The notes under the pieces: model-generated
Told to the model about the DNA's origin: nothing
The model's database searches: none
The model's input: only the letters and a program-made list of their open reading frames with translations
Position numbers and translations under genes: made by a program
Shown: piece after piece, positions 1 through 11,549 of the stretch
Layout of the letters: every line of letters begins with the position of its first letter
Position numbering within the stretch: the stretch's first letter is position 1
Assembly: GCA_910589415.1 (NCBI GenBank)
Contig: OU342632.1
Span: forward strand, 51,573,341-51,637,340
Length of the DNA: 64,000 bases
Direction of reading: 5' to 3'
Source of the DNA: Malachius bipustulatus
Lineage: Eukaryota > Arthropoda > Insecta > Coleoptera > Melyridae

Positions 1-871
1 CGGAAACGCTCGTAAAAAGTTCATTTATTGACCTACAGAGACCAGGCACCGCTCATTTTCTTCGTTTTTTTATCTACTACCCGGTAGTCAAGGCAAAAAA
101 AATATATTTTTGCAAATGCGCGTGAAGGAAGGGGGTGGGGAAAAAAAGTTTTTCACCAATGAACGGCATTTTTTTTATCTTTAATTTGAGCCCCACTTGA
201 ACCCGATCCCACCATAAATAAGGGCACAACGAACCGGCAAAGTCTAGGCTTTATTGCGGGCGAACGGAGAGGGGTGGGGGGTTCTTGTTAGGCTCATTGG
301 AAAGAGAAAACATTTATTTATCTATTTATTTATTTGTTTTTTTTTTCGTGCGTATCTTGCCCGCGCGCGCGAGTTATACATAAAGATCTCTATTTAAACC
401 GGGCGAGAAAGATACCCGACCAGCCGTGGGCGTAGCTTACGCTTGTCTATACTCTGGGCACAGTCACGATCGGCCGGGAACGCGCGCTCGGAATTTATTT
501 TCGAATGCTTGTTCGCTCGTACCTCGCTCAATTATGGATCGATTTTAAAAATTATTGCTTGATTTTGATCGCTGAACGATCGGGAATGAAAAAACACATC
601 GAGTTACTGTTTTTTCATCTGCTGGCGGGTCGATTTTTCTTACATTTGGGCCGTTGTTGGCCTTGTTTTTCATTCTCAGTCGCGCTCTCTTATCTTGCTA
701 GCCTTCTATTGTTTTCCAGGGATGACGCGCCGGGTTCACGAAAACAATAGGCAGGTACACAATAGAAAGAGGCGCTACACAAAAGACTGCATCTCGATCT
801 ATTCATGGTCAAGCGAGTGCAGCACATGACTGCTTCAGGTAGGCAGCACAACTTTAATTAAAGTTTTTATA
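1..871. other. No gene recognised; somewhat GC-richer stretch
   Basis: This stretch is less AT-rich than the rest and has a CG-alternating run near 362-370 and a TTTA-type run at about 308-335. An 81-codon open frame at 505-750 begins with ATG but shows no domain, no signal peptide followed by a mature region, and no similarity I recognise. I do not call it a gene. It could be promoter or untranslated sequence of a gene outside the window, but nothing here proves that. Confidence 0.4.
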
Positions 872-1781
872 TACAGGTGTCCAGGTATGACTGTAAAAGC
901 TACACGTGGCGACCTTCCCTGGACTATTTTGAGTAAAAAATCTTAATACAATAATGCTCTAAACCTCTTCACGGTGCCACACGAGGTCATCAAAATTAGA
1001 AATTCTAGTCACAAATATGCATATTATTGAACTTCTATTTCCTTTTGCAGTTACGGTTAACATTTTCAAAGACTTTTGCAAAGTCTTATTTCATTTAATT
1101 TTCGTAACAGTGCAATTATTAACTTTTTTAACATTTCTTAAAGTGCTTTTTTTTAATTTTTACATTTGTCAACACTGTCAAATTTCATTAATTAATTTGA
1201 TTAACAGCCAATATTATAACGGCTTATTAGGCTAACGGGCAAATTTCTGTGCTCGTTTTTGAAGCTAATATCGACGTCAAATAACTTTTATTGACATTTT
1301 TGTAATTACTTTCATGTCAAGAATAAATAAAATTTTAAAAATTTCACTTAGACTCGATACCTTCTTCAGAAATGGCCACAGAAATCTGCCCGTTAACTTA
1401 ATGAGCATTTATAATACCCGCTGTAATTAAATTAATTTGACATAACGATTTCCTTGCGTTCTGCTTAGTAACATGTGGTTACATGATACCTGTGTGATTC
1501 AGTGTTGTCAGATCTAAATTTCATCTAGTTGCTCCTGATGGTCTCTGAAGCATGGTAGAACATTATTGTATTGAGATTTTTTGCTCAAAATAGTCCAAGG
1601 AACCTTCCTTGGAAAGAAGTTCAATAATATGCATATTTGTGACCCAGAATTTCTAATTTTGATGACCTCGTGTGGCACCGTGAAGAGGTTTAGAGCATTA
1701 TTGTATTTAGATTTTTTACTCAAAATAGTCCAGGGAAGGTCGCCACGTGTAGCTTTTACAGTCATACCTGGACACCCTATA
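872..1781. repeat. Foldback (long inverted repeat) element, about 0.9 kb
   Basis: The first 165 bases, starting TACAGGTGTCC, return inverted at 1615-1781, which ends GGACACCCTATA. Both arms carry the same landmarks, such as the AAGCTACACGTGGCGACC and GCATATTATTGAAC segments. The middle (1037-1614) is AT-rich and holds no gene. TA at each end and TACAGG-type termini suggest a non-autonomous relative of the Tc1/mariner group, but no transposase is present to confirm this. The open frames on both strands here are by-products of the arms. Confidence 0.8.
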
Positions 1782-1785
1782 TTTA

Positions 1786-2671
1786 TACAGGGTTATTCAC
1801 GGTATACGCCACGGAAGATTATGGCCGTGTCTCTGGATTTTAGGATCTTTTTATTTTTGGAGTAGATACAGACCCGGCAGAGGTACGTTTTAAAATTATA
1901 TTCATAATGTACAGGGTGTCCCAAAAGCATGAAACATATCAAAGTTATGTTTTTTTAAATGGAATGCTCCTATGTTATTGCATTTTTAGATTACCTGGGA
2001 AGAAAACTTAAGATTGGCTTTTACAGTTGGTGTTTAAATTCAGAGGTTTGTGAGTTATAAACAAGTGAAAATCGTCATTTTTCAAGTTTAAGGCCCTGTA
2101 CAAGGAAAACGGCCTAAGATAGAGAAAAACGGCTTACATGTCCCTATTTTAACTTTTCATGTACTATCCAATGATGTAGATTAAATGTTTATACAGGGTG
2201 ATAAAAAATTTGAAAAATTCTGAGATTTCGTCACTCGTCGACAAATAAAAAAATCAAAGAAAGTACAAATGTTTCTATACCATAGGATAGTACATAAAAA
2301 GTTAAAATAGGAACATGAAAGCCGTTTTTCTCTATCTTGAACCGTTTTCGTTGTACAGGGCCTTGAATTTGAAAAATTACGATTTTCACTTGTTTATAAC
2401 TCAAAAACTTCTGAATTTAAACACCAACTGTAAAAGCCAATCTTATTTTCTCTTCTCAGACAATCTAAAAATGCCATAACATAGGAGCATTCCATTTAAA
2501 AAAAAACATAACTTTGATATGTTTCATGCTTTTGGGACACCCTGTACATTATAAATATAATTTTAAAACGTACGTCTGCCACTATCTCTATCCACTCCAA
2601 AAATAAAAAGATCCTAAAATCCAGAGACACGGCCATAATCTTCCGTGGCGTATACCGTGAATAACCCTGTA
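1786..2671. repeat. Nested near-perfect palindrome, three TACAGGG shells
   Basis: The outer arm starts TACAGGGTTATTCAC at 1786 and mirrors to 2671. A second shell starts TACAGGGTGTCCC at 1910 and mirrors to 2546. The centre near 2195-2260 again contains TACAGGGTGATAAAAAA. The inner shell contains the superfamily core (GAGTTATAAACAAGTG, AAACGGCTTACATGTCC, AACTTTTCATGTACTATCC), which recurs at eight or more loci in this window. No coding capacity. If transcribed, it would form a hairpin of more than 400 bp. Confidence 0.85.
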
Positions 2672-2763
2672 TAAGAATGAATCCATTCGCTGAATATTAT
2701 AAACACAGGATGGCGGAGAGCACTTGCTTGTTTAGAAATTCAATAAAGCAAGTAAAGCAGATA

Positions 2764-3190
2764 TAGCGGATGTTCAACAAGTCCAGGAACATTCTGTATG
2801 AAAAAATATTACGTTAATAGAAAAAAGATTAAATTTAAAAAAATACTCAAAAATCTACCTACTCTATCAAAATGTAATCAAAATATAAAAAAGAAAAAAA
2901 TTTCTTGGAGAATGTTCCTCGGCTCAGTAATATTGTATATTTTTTTTTAAATAGTACATCTGATATATTTTTCTATTTTCATATTAGGTACCTGGTAAAA
3001 TAAAAAAAAAATGGTTTTTATAGTCGCAGTTTCAATTGAGTGGGTTATGAATTATTGTAAGCAAGTGAAAATGGCATTTATTAATTTCAAAAGCAGTGGA
3101 AATCGAAAATGGCTCCAAATATCGGAAAACGGTTAACATGTACTTATCTTAACTTTTCACACAGTTTCCCTGAAATTGTTTATCCATGAA
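2764..3190. repeat. Degenerate half-copy of the foldback core
   Basis: The segment around 3020-3175 matches the core of the 1786-2671 palindrome in order: the GTTATGAATTATTGTAAGCAAGTG block, AATATCGGAAAACGGTTAACATG, then CTTATCTTAACTTTTCACAC. Only one orientation is present, so this is a half-unit. Flanking sequence near 2772-2795 and 2905-2925 (GGAACATTCT and GAATGTTCC) may be what is left of its own arms. Confidence 0.5.
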
Positions 3191-5544
3191 ACAATCGACT
3201 TCTGGCTAGAATGATGACCACAGGGCGCAAAACTAAAATGGATGCGGAATGTATGTTGTATGGCGATAATTGAGCGATCACTAAAAAGGTCTGCCACGAA
3301 AGCAGAAGCGCGCTTCACCTTCGTCCACCTCATAGTGTTGACTCAACTAAGCGGAGCCACAAATTTATTACATTTTTATCTTTACATCTCGCTCTCTCGA
3401 ATGAGCCTACCCCCAACCTCCTGGGAGGAATATTTTTTATTGAAAATGCACAAGCATGTCAAAGTAGTTCCTGTAGTGCATGTGGGTACAACTATCACTC
3501 CCGGGCCTCAAATAATTAAAGCAAGTTGCTCCGTACCTCCTTGTATAATGAGGGAATCTGACTTTTTTTATAAATATTAATCAAGTCATAACCTAGAAAG
3601 ATCTACCTATCTGTCTTATATGAGTGAATATCTCATATTGTTTCTTTTGTTGACAGATAATTTGGAAGTTTAGTAATTTGGGTCGGGCGTTACTGCGTAC
3701 AGCAATAGCACTCCTGATTCCTGATTGAAAGGATTCTCCTTATTTTACCGAATGCAAGCTTACCTTTATGAATGCAATCTAGAAAAATCTAGAAAAATAA
3801 CAAAATCTCACTGTCCCAAATGACCCTGCCTATTACTTTGCCTGCTGAAGGTTCCAAAAATACTGTTTTTCGAATACCGTCATCAAAAATTCACTTCTAC
3901 GTAATAATTATCAAGCATCGCAATGTCAGATTTGGGTCTACTAGTATGAAAAAGACTTTTGCATACTAGTAGAATTCGTTTTGCGGACTACGCACGCACG
4001 CATGTACGCATGTACGCATGTTTTCGCTTATTGCTTACTAAAGCTTGTTTGTAATGTTGCTATGGATACTAACTCACCAAAAAATATCTGATCCCAATAA
4101 ATTATGAACAGCAAATTATATCTAGATCACTATAAAAATAATCATAAGTCAAAATTTCATATTCTTGGTAATTTTAAAGCTTTCGGATAGCGAAATTCTT
4201 TTGCATTCTCGAAATATTTTTTTTACTTTCTATAAAGCTCTCAAAAGACTTTCATTCTTGACTGCAAAAGTGGCATTTCGCAATCTTATATCAAAATAGT
4301 TATTTTTGTTTTAATTATCAAACTGGACTGTGCAAATAATGACATCCAATGACTCTTTGAACAAGTTTGGAATGTAGGTACTAGAAATATTTCAATTATT
4401 TGATAACCCATTGTACAAATTATTGGAATGATGTTACCTTTATAGCATCAGAAATTAATTACATGATTCCTGGATCCATATTTGAATAGTTGTTAGTTCC
4501 TTATAACAATAATCAAGTAAAGAAAAATCCAATAAATTGAACATGACGGCAGTTCTCAATTAATAATGAGAAGTAAGTAAATTAATTTCATTGATAATCT
4601 GGAAGAATGGTTTTTTCAAACACAATCAATCATCCATCTATTATACTCGTGTACATAAAATAAATATAGAAGAAAACCTGGGCAATAATTATAGAAATTC
4701 TCCAACTTTTATACCTGATTGCGTAGGCAGTTTTGTTTGTTTTAACATGTGGTTATTTTTCATACAAGAGCTAATGTGTTTGTATTGAATCTTTAGCTTT
4801 TATCTACATAATTTCTTTAATGGAGTCTTGGCGTTTAATTTATTTTGGTAGACAATAGGTACGTCTCATACTTCGTTATTTAATATTAAAATAGCACAAA
4901 ATTTCAGTCAGACAATAATATGAGTAGTAACATCTAAAAGATTTATAGCAAGGGGGGTTTAAATCCAATCTCGTAAAATATCATGTCAAAGTTTTTCAAG
5001 CCCCATTATTCAGATTTAAACTGGTACGGAAACGGAGTCAACATGATTGTTCAAAGGGCTACTTGTTTGTAACCAGTCATTTATGACAGAATTGTGGTTG
5101 TATAGAGTAAGATAGGGCTCTGTAATTACGACTGGTCATATTTAGATAGAACTAGAGGTAGAACTTTAAATTAATTAAATTGCAGATAGTCAAGGTACAA
5201 ACCAACTATCATTTTAATTGAAGAGTAGCTGTGTATTACCATTAAAGCAATTATATCATCTATGATAATGTGGCTGCCGTAAAGACATTGTAGTCTTTAT
5301 CAAATTCTGGCAATGCTTGGCAAGACGTTCGGTTTTTAGCTTGGCAATAATAGTTATTAGGCTCAGATTATCCCTTTATCAACTTCAGAAAACAGTTTAA
5401 TGACGCTTTCTGTATCGTAATTGTTATAACTACCGCATAAATGTCAGAATTTCGTTAAAAAACTTCTTTTTGTATTCCTTCGATAAAAATATTGTTAAAT
5501 TTAATAAATTATATTATTATTTTTTTCAAGTTCAGGAAACTAAA
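3191..5544. other. No feature seen; AT-rich unique sequence
   Basis: The longest open frame is 112 codons (3242-3580, plus). It has no recognisable motif and unremarkable composition, so I do not call it. A small GCATGTAC-type tandem run lies at 3990-4021. I see no RNA gene, promoter or element boundary. Confidence 0.4.
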
Positions 5545-6451
5545 GGGCAAGTTTTAAATCCATCGATTGCCTATGCGCATTAAGCAGTTCTCCCAGCAGT
5601 CCGTTCGTAAATTCACCGCAATGTTCCAGTGAAATCTACCGGGTAGTTTTTTATTTCGGCGCTGGAAACAATCTATCTCCAGCAGATCCATCGGTCTTGG
5701 AGATCGATGAATCCGCTGGATTCTTGATGAATGTCAATTATGTTAGGTTACATTTGGAAAATTTTGACATTTACACTTTTTTAATCACAAGAAATTAAAA
5801 ATGGAGTATTTATTAGTTAAAAAGTTGGTTTGGCATAGCTCATCATCTTCTGAAGAGACAGACAGCGAAGATTACCTATTATTTTTCTTAAATTTGAATA
5901 AATGTAGATATAAACATTCAAAATTAACAAATTATATAGCAACAAATCGTTTGCCGCTATTATTCTGATGGTGATTTCAAGTCACATTTTAGACTTAGCA
6001 GAACGGCCATACAAATAAGTCAATCTTGGAAGTCAATATATTGTACATTATTGTATTTTTAAATAAGTAATTTATTAATGTGTTATTACAGAATCTTGTC
6101 TCTGAAATGAAACATGATAAACTGTCCGTAACTGGCCGATCTCCTGTTCCATTCAATGACTGTATGTTGATGACTATTTGGATTCTGAGCAATCAATTTT
6201 TGTATTATAGTTTTAATAATTGCACCGACGCCTGCAGAAGACAGGACCTTTTTATTTATTTGTAAATGTCAAACAACAAATAAAAAGGGGTTAGGTTTCG
6301 TTGTTTATTACAATTATTATTATTCGAAAACTTCATCGAACAGTTCATAAATTCATCGAGAATTCGCATTCAACGGAAGCATCGATGACGTCACATGGAA
6401 ACATCGAATAATTTCAGCAATGTTTTTAAGGTTGCATTTAAAAACTTGCCC
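5545..6451 (+). mobile_element. Candidate Harbinger-like element, decayed
   Basis: Termini GGGCAAGTTTTAAAT at 5545 and its inverted form ending at 6451 give imperfect 15-16 bp inverted repeats flanked by AAA on both sides. A 3-bp target duplication is usual for PIF/Harbinger. The interior holds two short plus-strand coding-like pieces, described separately. The call rests on the combination of inverted ends and a Harbinger-like peptide. Either alone would be weak. Confidence 0.4.
5801..6262 (+). pseudogene. Harbinger-type transposase relic (N-terminal part)
   Basis: A first piece begins with ATG at 5801. It runs about 55 codons and contains a serine/glutamate-rich stretch (SSSSSEETDSED). A second piece after about 6089 reads LSVTGRSPVPFNDCML followed by MTIWILSNQ. 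That resembles the segment just before the DDE nuclease of PIF/Harbinger proteins, where a TGRPPIP-like motif precedes a hydrophobic helix and a 'YR' motif. A TTACAG just before it could be a splice acceptor. The rest of the nuclease, including all catalytic residues, is absent. The family assignment is an inference from motif resemblance only. Confidence 0.35.
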
Positions 6452-6533
6452 AAACTTTTCCATATGGAGCTGTTTATCGGTTTTAATGGAACAATAAATT
6501 CGTATTCGTATTTCTGTATAGTAATAGAATTCC

Positions 6534-6848
6534 TCAATTTCTCTGAATAATTCCTCCTTTCTTAAAAAAATAAAATTTGCTACTAAGGCTCGTCGTCCAC
6601 CGGGACGAAATTAAATTTAAAAAATTAAAATTAAAACAAAAAATTAAAATTAAAATCAAACAATTTTTGTCTTTTATAAGAGTCGTTTCACCTATCCGGG
6701 GACACACGGTAGAAAGTAAAAACACTCCCGTCAACAAGTTCGCCTTCTCAGTAGCCGGGGATGCAACAGTCCCATCCGTGTAAGTGGTGAAATCTTGAAA
6801 AGCTGGCACATCATTGAGATGGGTGATCTTACCAGTACGTCCACCCAT
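6534..6848 (-). pseudogene. Possible LINE ORF2 fragment (linker before RT)
   Basis: The minus-strand 104-codon frame contains SPATEKANLLTGVFLLSTV. In Jockey/CR1-type ORF2 proteins a similar 'EKA..LN.YF..VF' motif lies between the endonuclease and the reverse transcriptase. The rest of the frame translates a simple repeat and is not informative. The fragment lies beyond the C-terminal end of the nearby LINE at 7095-7700 on the same strand, so it cannot be collinear with it and would be a separate copy or a rearrangement. Confidence 0.3.
6603..6662. repeat. Simple repeat, (AAATTAAA)-like
   Basis: AT-rich low-complexity run made of AAATTAAAATTAAAA-type units inside the preceding fragment. Confidence 0.7.
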
Positions 6849-7094
6849 GCAGTAAAATGGCTGAGAGTGCCATCAATTCAGACGAAGTACCAGGAAATCA
6901 ATTTTATTGAGTAAGTTCAATCATTCAAATTGTTAAGCAAACCGTACAGAAATCGTAACATACCAGCAACCCGCCTGACATACAAAGAGGTAAAGTTAAA
7001 TCTGGTTAGCAAAATATTATGGGTCAAAACCTGTTGGAGGATACTGACGATCTAGACGATAGCCTAAAAACTTAAAAAAGAAGCGTTGTTCATA

Positions 7095-7700
7095 TTCCAG
7101 ACGGCTGATAGTTGTGGACCTGATATATGGGAAACCAAACAACGCTGCAATAATCGAGTATTGGTCTCACTAAGGAGTAATAAAAAAACATAAAGGTCGT
7201 GTAGTAGAGAAACCACTGCAGTTTCGTACACTTAGACACATTCAAGTGCACTCTATTACTAATGCATCCCTCAGCGATGGTATTAAGGTTACGTTCAAGT
7301 TTCACACAATCCCTAAACAGAATTAACAGTTGAGAAAAGCTTAAGATCGTCGGCAAACAGCAAGCTCTCATAGTCTACCCTATCAACTATATCGATAATA
7401 AACAGTAAAAATAGAAGGGGTCCCAGATTAGAGCCCTGAGGAACTCCAAAATCAGGTTCGCTATGTTTAGAGATTGCACACTGATATTTGACGCGCTGCT
7501 TCCTGTTGGTTAGATAGGACTGGATAAGTGTCTGCAACGAGTTAGAGAAACCGGAGAAAGACATCTTAAGCATCAATATACAGTGGTCTAGCTGAACAAA
7601 AGCCTTTTGGGAGTCGAGATATACACCATCGACTTGGTTACGGGAGCCAATAGCCTCAGAAACATACTGCGAAAATATGTACAGGGCAATCCTGAAGAAC
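7095..7700 (-). pseudogene. Jockey/CR1-like LINE reverse transcriptase relic
   Basis: Read on the minus strand, one frame (down to about 7372) gives the palm of a non-LTR reverse transcriptase. It contains QVDGVYLDSQKAF (motif A, with D and the KAF of 'SKAFD'), SYLTNRKQRVKY, GVPQGSNLGPLLF (motif B) and FADDLKLFS (motif C, with the catalytic DD). After a frame change the next piece continues with CVKLERNLNTIAE, LNVSKC and then SLVRPILDYCSVVW, the usual order downstream of the palm. The section between LNVSKC and SLVRPILDY is missing. The endonuclease, ORF1 and 3' end are absent. It is a 5'-truncated, frameshifted dead copy. Confidence 0.85.
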
Positions 7701-8155
7701 AAAACTACTAAATTAAAAAAAGAAAAATTAAAAAACAAAACTTGTAGCAAATCGAAGAAGAACGAAGTTGAATACAGATTATATTGCAAATTGCACTTCT
7801 TATGTTAAGTTCTGTCAGTATTATTTACAATCTGTAACTATGACAACTGTCAACATTTATCCAATGTATTGAGATACGAAAATACATAATGAATAGGAAT
7901 TTCCGCCTTTTTCATTTTGCTTTTTTTACGAGAAGCTAAGTACTAGCTGAACGGAATTTGTAGGGTAGGTTGCCAATTAAACAGAGAAGTTTTTGAAACA
8001 TATATTGTGTCAAAAATAAATTACCCCAAAAATTTTCTAACAGGAGCGTTTTTAAGTAAAAGAAAATTTTTCTGCTTCAATAATTTTTTATATAATTTTT
8101 TTTCTAATTATTGTGTTCCTTGCAGGGAAAACTTACACACGATGTGATAGACTCA

Positions 8156-8290
8156 TTATTTGACCACATCTTTGGAAAATTTTATCAAGCTAAACCAAGC
8201 TGTTACGCCAGCATGACACACTGTCTTTTGAAAATCAGGTTCTTCAGGAATCAGACTTAAATGATGATAACTCCCAAACCATCAATTTTC
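8156..8290 (+). repeat. 135-bp direct duplicate, copy A
   Basis: Starts TTATTTGACCACATCTTTGG and ends AACCATCAATTTTC. As far as I can read, it is identical base for base to 11550-11684. It contains no open frame of note and no terminal inverted repeats. Sequence beyond both ends differs from copy B. Confidence 0.85.
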
Positions 8291-8365
8291 CGATCACACA
8301 TATGGGGGTTAGATCGATGCGTATTGAGGTCCTCTGTCACCCTGCTTCGTTTGATCCATCACGAC

Positions 8366-8552
8366 TGAATCACCCTGTATAATATAGACTCGAAAGCTTT
8401 TGAAAAATTGCACAATAATGATCGGTACTACCTTTTAGTGTATTAATAATACACTAAAAGGTATTACCGATGAGGTCACTAACTACAGACCCGTATATCA
8501 TTATTGTGCAATTTTTCAAAAGCTTTCAAGTCTATATTATACAGGGTGATTC
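8366..8552. repeat. Short TACAGGGTGATTCA foldback
   Basis: TGAATCACCCTGTATAATAT at the left end mirrors ATATTATACAGGGTGATTCA at the right. A perfect inner hairpin AATACACTAAAAGGTA sits near the middle. The right arm has a short extra insert relative to the left (the GAGGTCACTAACTACAGACC region). Here the TACAGGG motif faces outward-in, the opposite polarity to the long foldbacks. Confidence 0.75.
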
Positions 8553-9973
8553 AGGGTGATACAGGTTTTTTTTTATTAAAAAATACACTATCACTTTACG
8601 AAAATCACCCAAACTCATCCAATGTCTACCGATCCTGACCCATAGATCACGAAAAAGTGGTTTTCCAAAATTCACCTGCCCATGATATAATGTTATATGT
8701 ATAAATTGATCAATTTGTTGACTGATTAATTATAAGCGTAGATTAATTATTTCGGACAGCAGTCGATTAGGAAAAGGATACCCTTTTTTAAGCTTTCAGA
8801 CTTTATTTTAGTTCTTCTTCAGGAGTACTATAATTATAGTGTGTAAGTATTTTTCAAATTACCTACCATACATATTATGTATTCTTTATTCTATATGGTT
8901 ATAATAATAGATTCTTCATTGTTATAGTATCTATCGAAACACTGACAGTTACATAATAATTTTATTGTTTTGAAGTCCCAGAGTCCTAGTTGTAAAGGCA
9001 TCATTGCCAGTTGCATTTTTACATAATTTTGATAAAAAAATTAAATGTTTGCGTTGAAAATACGAGATAATAATTAAGCACTATTAATAACTTTTTTCAA
9101 CGTTCAGGCTATTTAGTTGATACAGGCGATGTAAAGATTAGCAGCGTTCTGAAAAATACACAAGAATAAAAAAGTTGACTTCTTAACTTAACCACTGTTG
9201 TATATCTCGGTCAATTAACGGGCAAGAATTTTTTTATGTTTCCCCTTTAATGTAGAATTGAGGAAATGCGCCATTAAAGACTCACCCTGTATTTATATAC
9301 ATATTTATGTCTCCAAAATCGGGAATTTTCGATTTTAAAAACGCTCCTGTTGCGTCATCTTTCAAGATTAGTGAACAAAATTTTTCACTCTTGTAGAACT
9401 TTTGGCTGACATTGAATTTTTGTTAAAAAAATTTCCAAAAGTTGCTCTACTTGTACAGGGTGTTCCTTCAAAATTCTAAAAATCCGGTGCTTGTCACCTC
9501 ATTTCAGCTCGCAGCTTTCAATGTAGGAGGCTGAAATTTTTGTGGGAGTAAGATATCCATCAGCAGTCTGGTATTATATTGGGGCAAACTCGGCCAAGCA
9601 GTTTCAAAATGGCGACCATTAATGTTTGTAAAAATGGCTGTTGGTGAAAAAGATACTTGGCCAACAAAATCAAATTAAAACAAATAATAATTTAAAAAAC
9701 TCAAATAAAGCTATAAGTTCATAACTGACATAAAATTTTAATTCTAAACAACTTTTTCCCATATTTTTTTTTAATATCTTCAAAAACAATGGTACTTTAT
9801 CTCTTATAAAACGTTTACATTTTTTTCCTACCCTGTATGGTATGGTACGCATCTTAAATTAAAATATGTATGTGTAAAACGGATTTTAGAGTATGCACAA
9901 ACTATTTGCGCATTTTTTTTTTATCTTACTAAAAAAATAATTCTACATGTTACGTACTTTTCTGCTGGCACTC
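8553..9973. other. AT-rich stretch without genes; isolated TACAGGG ends
   Basis: No open frame worth calling. Isolated CACCCTGTAT at about 9289 and TACAGGGTGTTCC at about 9456 look like single ends of the same repeat superfamily, without a matching partner arm nearby. Confidence 0.4.
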
Positions 9974-10842
9974 TACACTGTGTCTCTTGAATTTCTGGAC
10001 ATAGGGAATTCCCGTGTTAAAATAAACTATTGTAAATATTGGCTCCCCTAATTATTTTACAGTAAAATGTCAAATGTAAAATTTCTTAAGGAAAGAAAAG
10101 CTGCTTCTTATGCTACAATTGGATTTTCATTTGGTTCATCCGTTTTCAAGAAAACCAGGAAAAACTGAACGGTTTTTCGTAGTTTTTCAAGGTTGCTTTG
10201 CTTTTGACAGATAATACTAATAATATAATAATAAATCTCTAATATTTCTAAGTGCAATTGCCAGAGTAATGTCAATAAATTTTACTTTTTCTTCAATGGT
10301 GTTTTGGTGCAATGGTTTTTCTTCAATACATAATTCATTTTTATAAACAAGTATTCCTTTAAAAAGTAATACTTTGCCACTTAAAGTTTTAATAATGAAT
10401 GAATTACTTTTAAACAATCAGTTATTGACAATAATTAAAAATTTTTAGCATTATCTGTCAAAAGCAAAGCAACCTTGAAAAACTACGAAAAACCGTTAAG
10501 TTTTTCCTGATTTTCTCGAAAACGGATGAACCAAATGAAAATGCAATTGTAGCATAAGAAGCAGCTTTTTTTCCTTAAGAAGTTTCACATTTGACATTTT
10601 ACTGTAAAATAATTAGGGGAGCCAATATTTCCAATAGTTTATTTTAACATGGGAATTCCCTATGTCCAGAAATCCAAGAGACACATGCCCGTATTCACAA
10701 ACGATAATTTCCTAAATAATTACGTAATTATTTAAATAAGTGAGATGGAGATATGCAGTTTTTTTGCAATAGAATGAGATGGGGATAATTGATTACGTAA
10801 TTATTTAGGAAATTATCGTTTGTGAATACGGGCAACAGTGTA
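9974..10842. repeat. Foldback element with a MITE inserted in its right end
   Basis: The left end TACACTGTGTCTCTTG (9974) mirrors the right end GAGACACA...CAGTGTA. The arms continue inward through CCTAATTATTTTACAG and GAAGCAGC landmarks to about 10210 and 10450. The mirror is broken only at 10686-10834, where a separate small MITE has landed. Removing that insert and one copy of ACA restores the exact complement of the left end. The loop (10210-10440) is AT-rich, with short frames on both strands and no recognisable protein. Confidence 0.85.
10686..10834. mobile_element. 149-bp MITE, TGCCCGTATTCA family
   Basis: Ends are TGCCCGTATTCACAAACG and its exact complement. The interior is close to palindromic around TTATTTAAATAA-like sequence. 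ACA flanks both sides (10683-10685 and 10835-10837), and the host foldback supplies the empty-site sequence GAGACACAGTGTA, so the 3-bp duplication is directly shown. A 3-bp duplication suits PIF/Harbinger-mobilised MITEs. The family call is an inference. Confidence 0.8.
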
Positions 10843-11141
10843 TAATAGTAGGAAATAATGTTAAGCCTACAACATTTAGGAATCTCTTTCTAGTTATCTA
10901 TAGGTAACTATTTTCGAACAGAGAAGGGATTTCCTCTGATTAAAGACGACCTCTCTCCGCGCTATTTCTTGTTTCATGTCGCTACCACTTCCATTATCCC
11001 AAGCAACCCGACTTTATAGATAACAGAACTCCGGAAACTCCCCGCATCTTAGTATTTTAGTTTGGATTTAATAGCTATACGTCCTGTGTAGACGAGGATT
11101 TTAGTTTTAGTTTTATTGATTTTTGATTTACATAGTTAATT

Positions 11142-11425
11142 CTATGGCTTGTCCATTGAGTGTTGTCCGGTGAGTTTCCACACTGATCCTGACTATAAAC
11201 GATTTGATTTTTTATGTTTTAATTCGTAAAATTATAATAATTCATTTATATTATAATTATAATATTTATTATTATTATAATATAAATATTATAATACAAT
11301 AATTGATTTGATTCGTACAAATATAATAATTAGAATTAGTACGAATTAAAACATAAAAAATTAAATCGCTTATAGTCAGGATCAGCGTGGCATCTCACCG
11401 GACAACACTCAGTGGACAAGCCATA
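11142..11425. repeat. Foldback MITE-like element, 284 bp
   Basis: TATGGCTTGTCC...TTGTCCGGTGAG at the left mirrors CTCACCGGACAACACTCAGTG...GGACAAGCCATA at the right, and further in GTTTTAATTCGTA mirrors TACGAATTAAAAC. The centre is a run of ATTATAAT units. It encodes nothing. Confidence 0.75.
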
Positions 11426-11549
11426 CTTATCTCTCTATCATCACTGTTTCTATTTTATTTATTACTAACTCCAAGTCCAACACTCACCTTGAGTGAGCAA
11501 CTTAGGGCATTTTTATATGGAGAAGTTTTGGGAATAGAAGTCTAAAAAT

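Noticed and set aside
505..750. 81-codon open frame in the GC-richer start of the window
   Set aside because: Looks hydrophobic but lacks any family signature. Reported only as unsupported.
3242..3580. 112-codon open frame on the plus strand
   Set aside because: No recognisable domain, no sign of promoter or splice structure, and it begins at the edge of a foldback half-copy.
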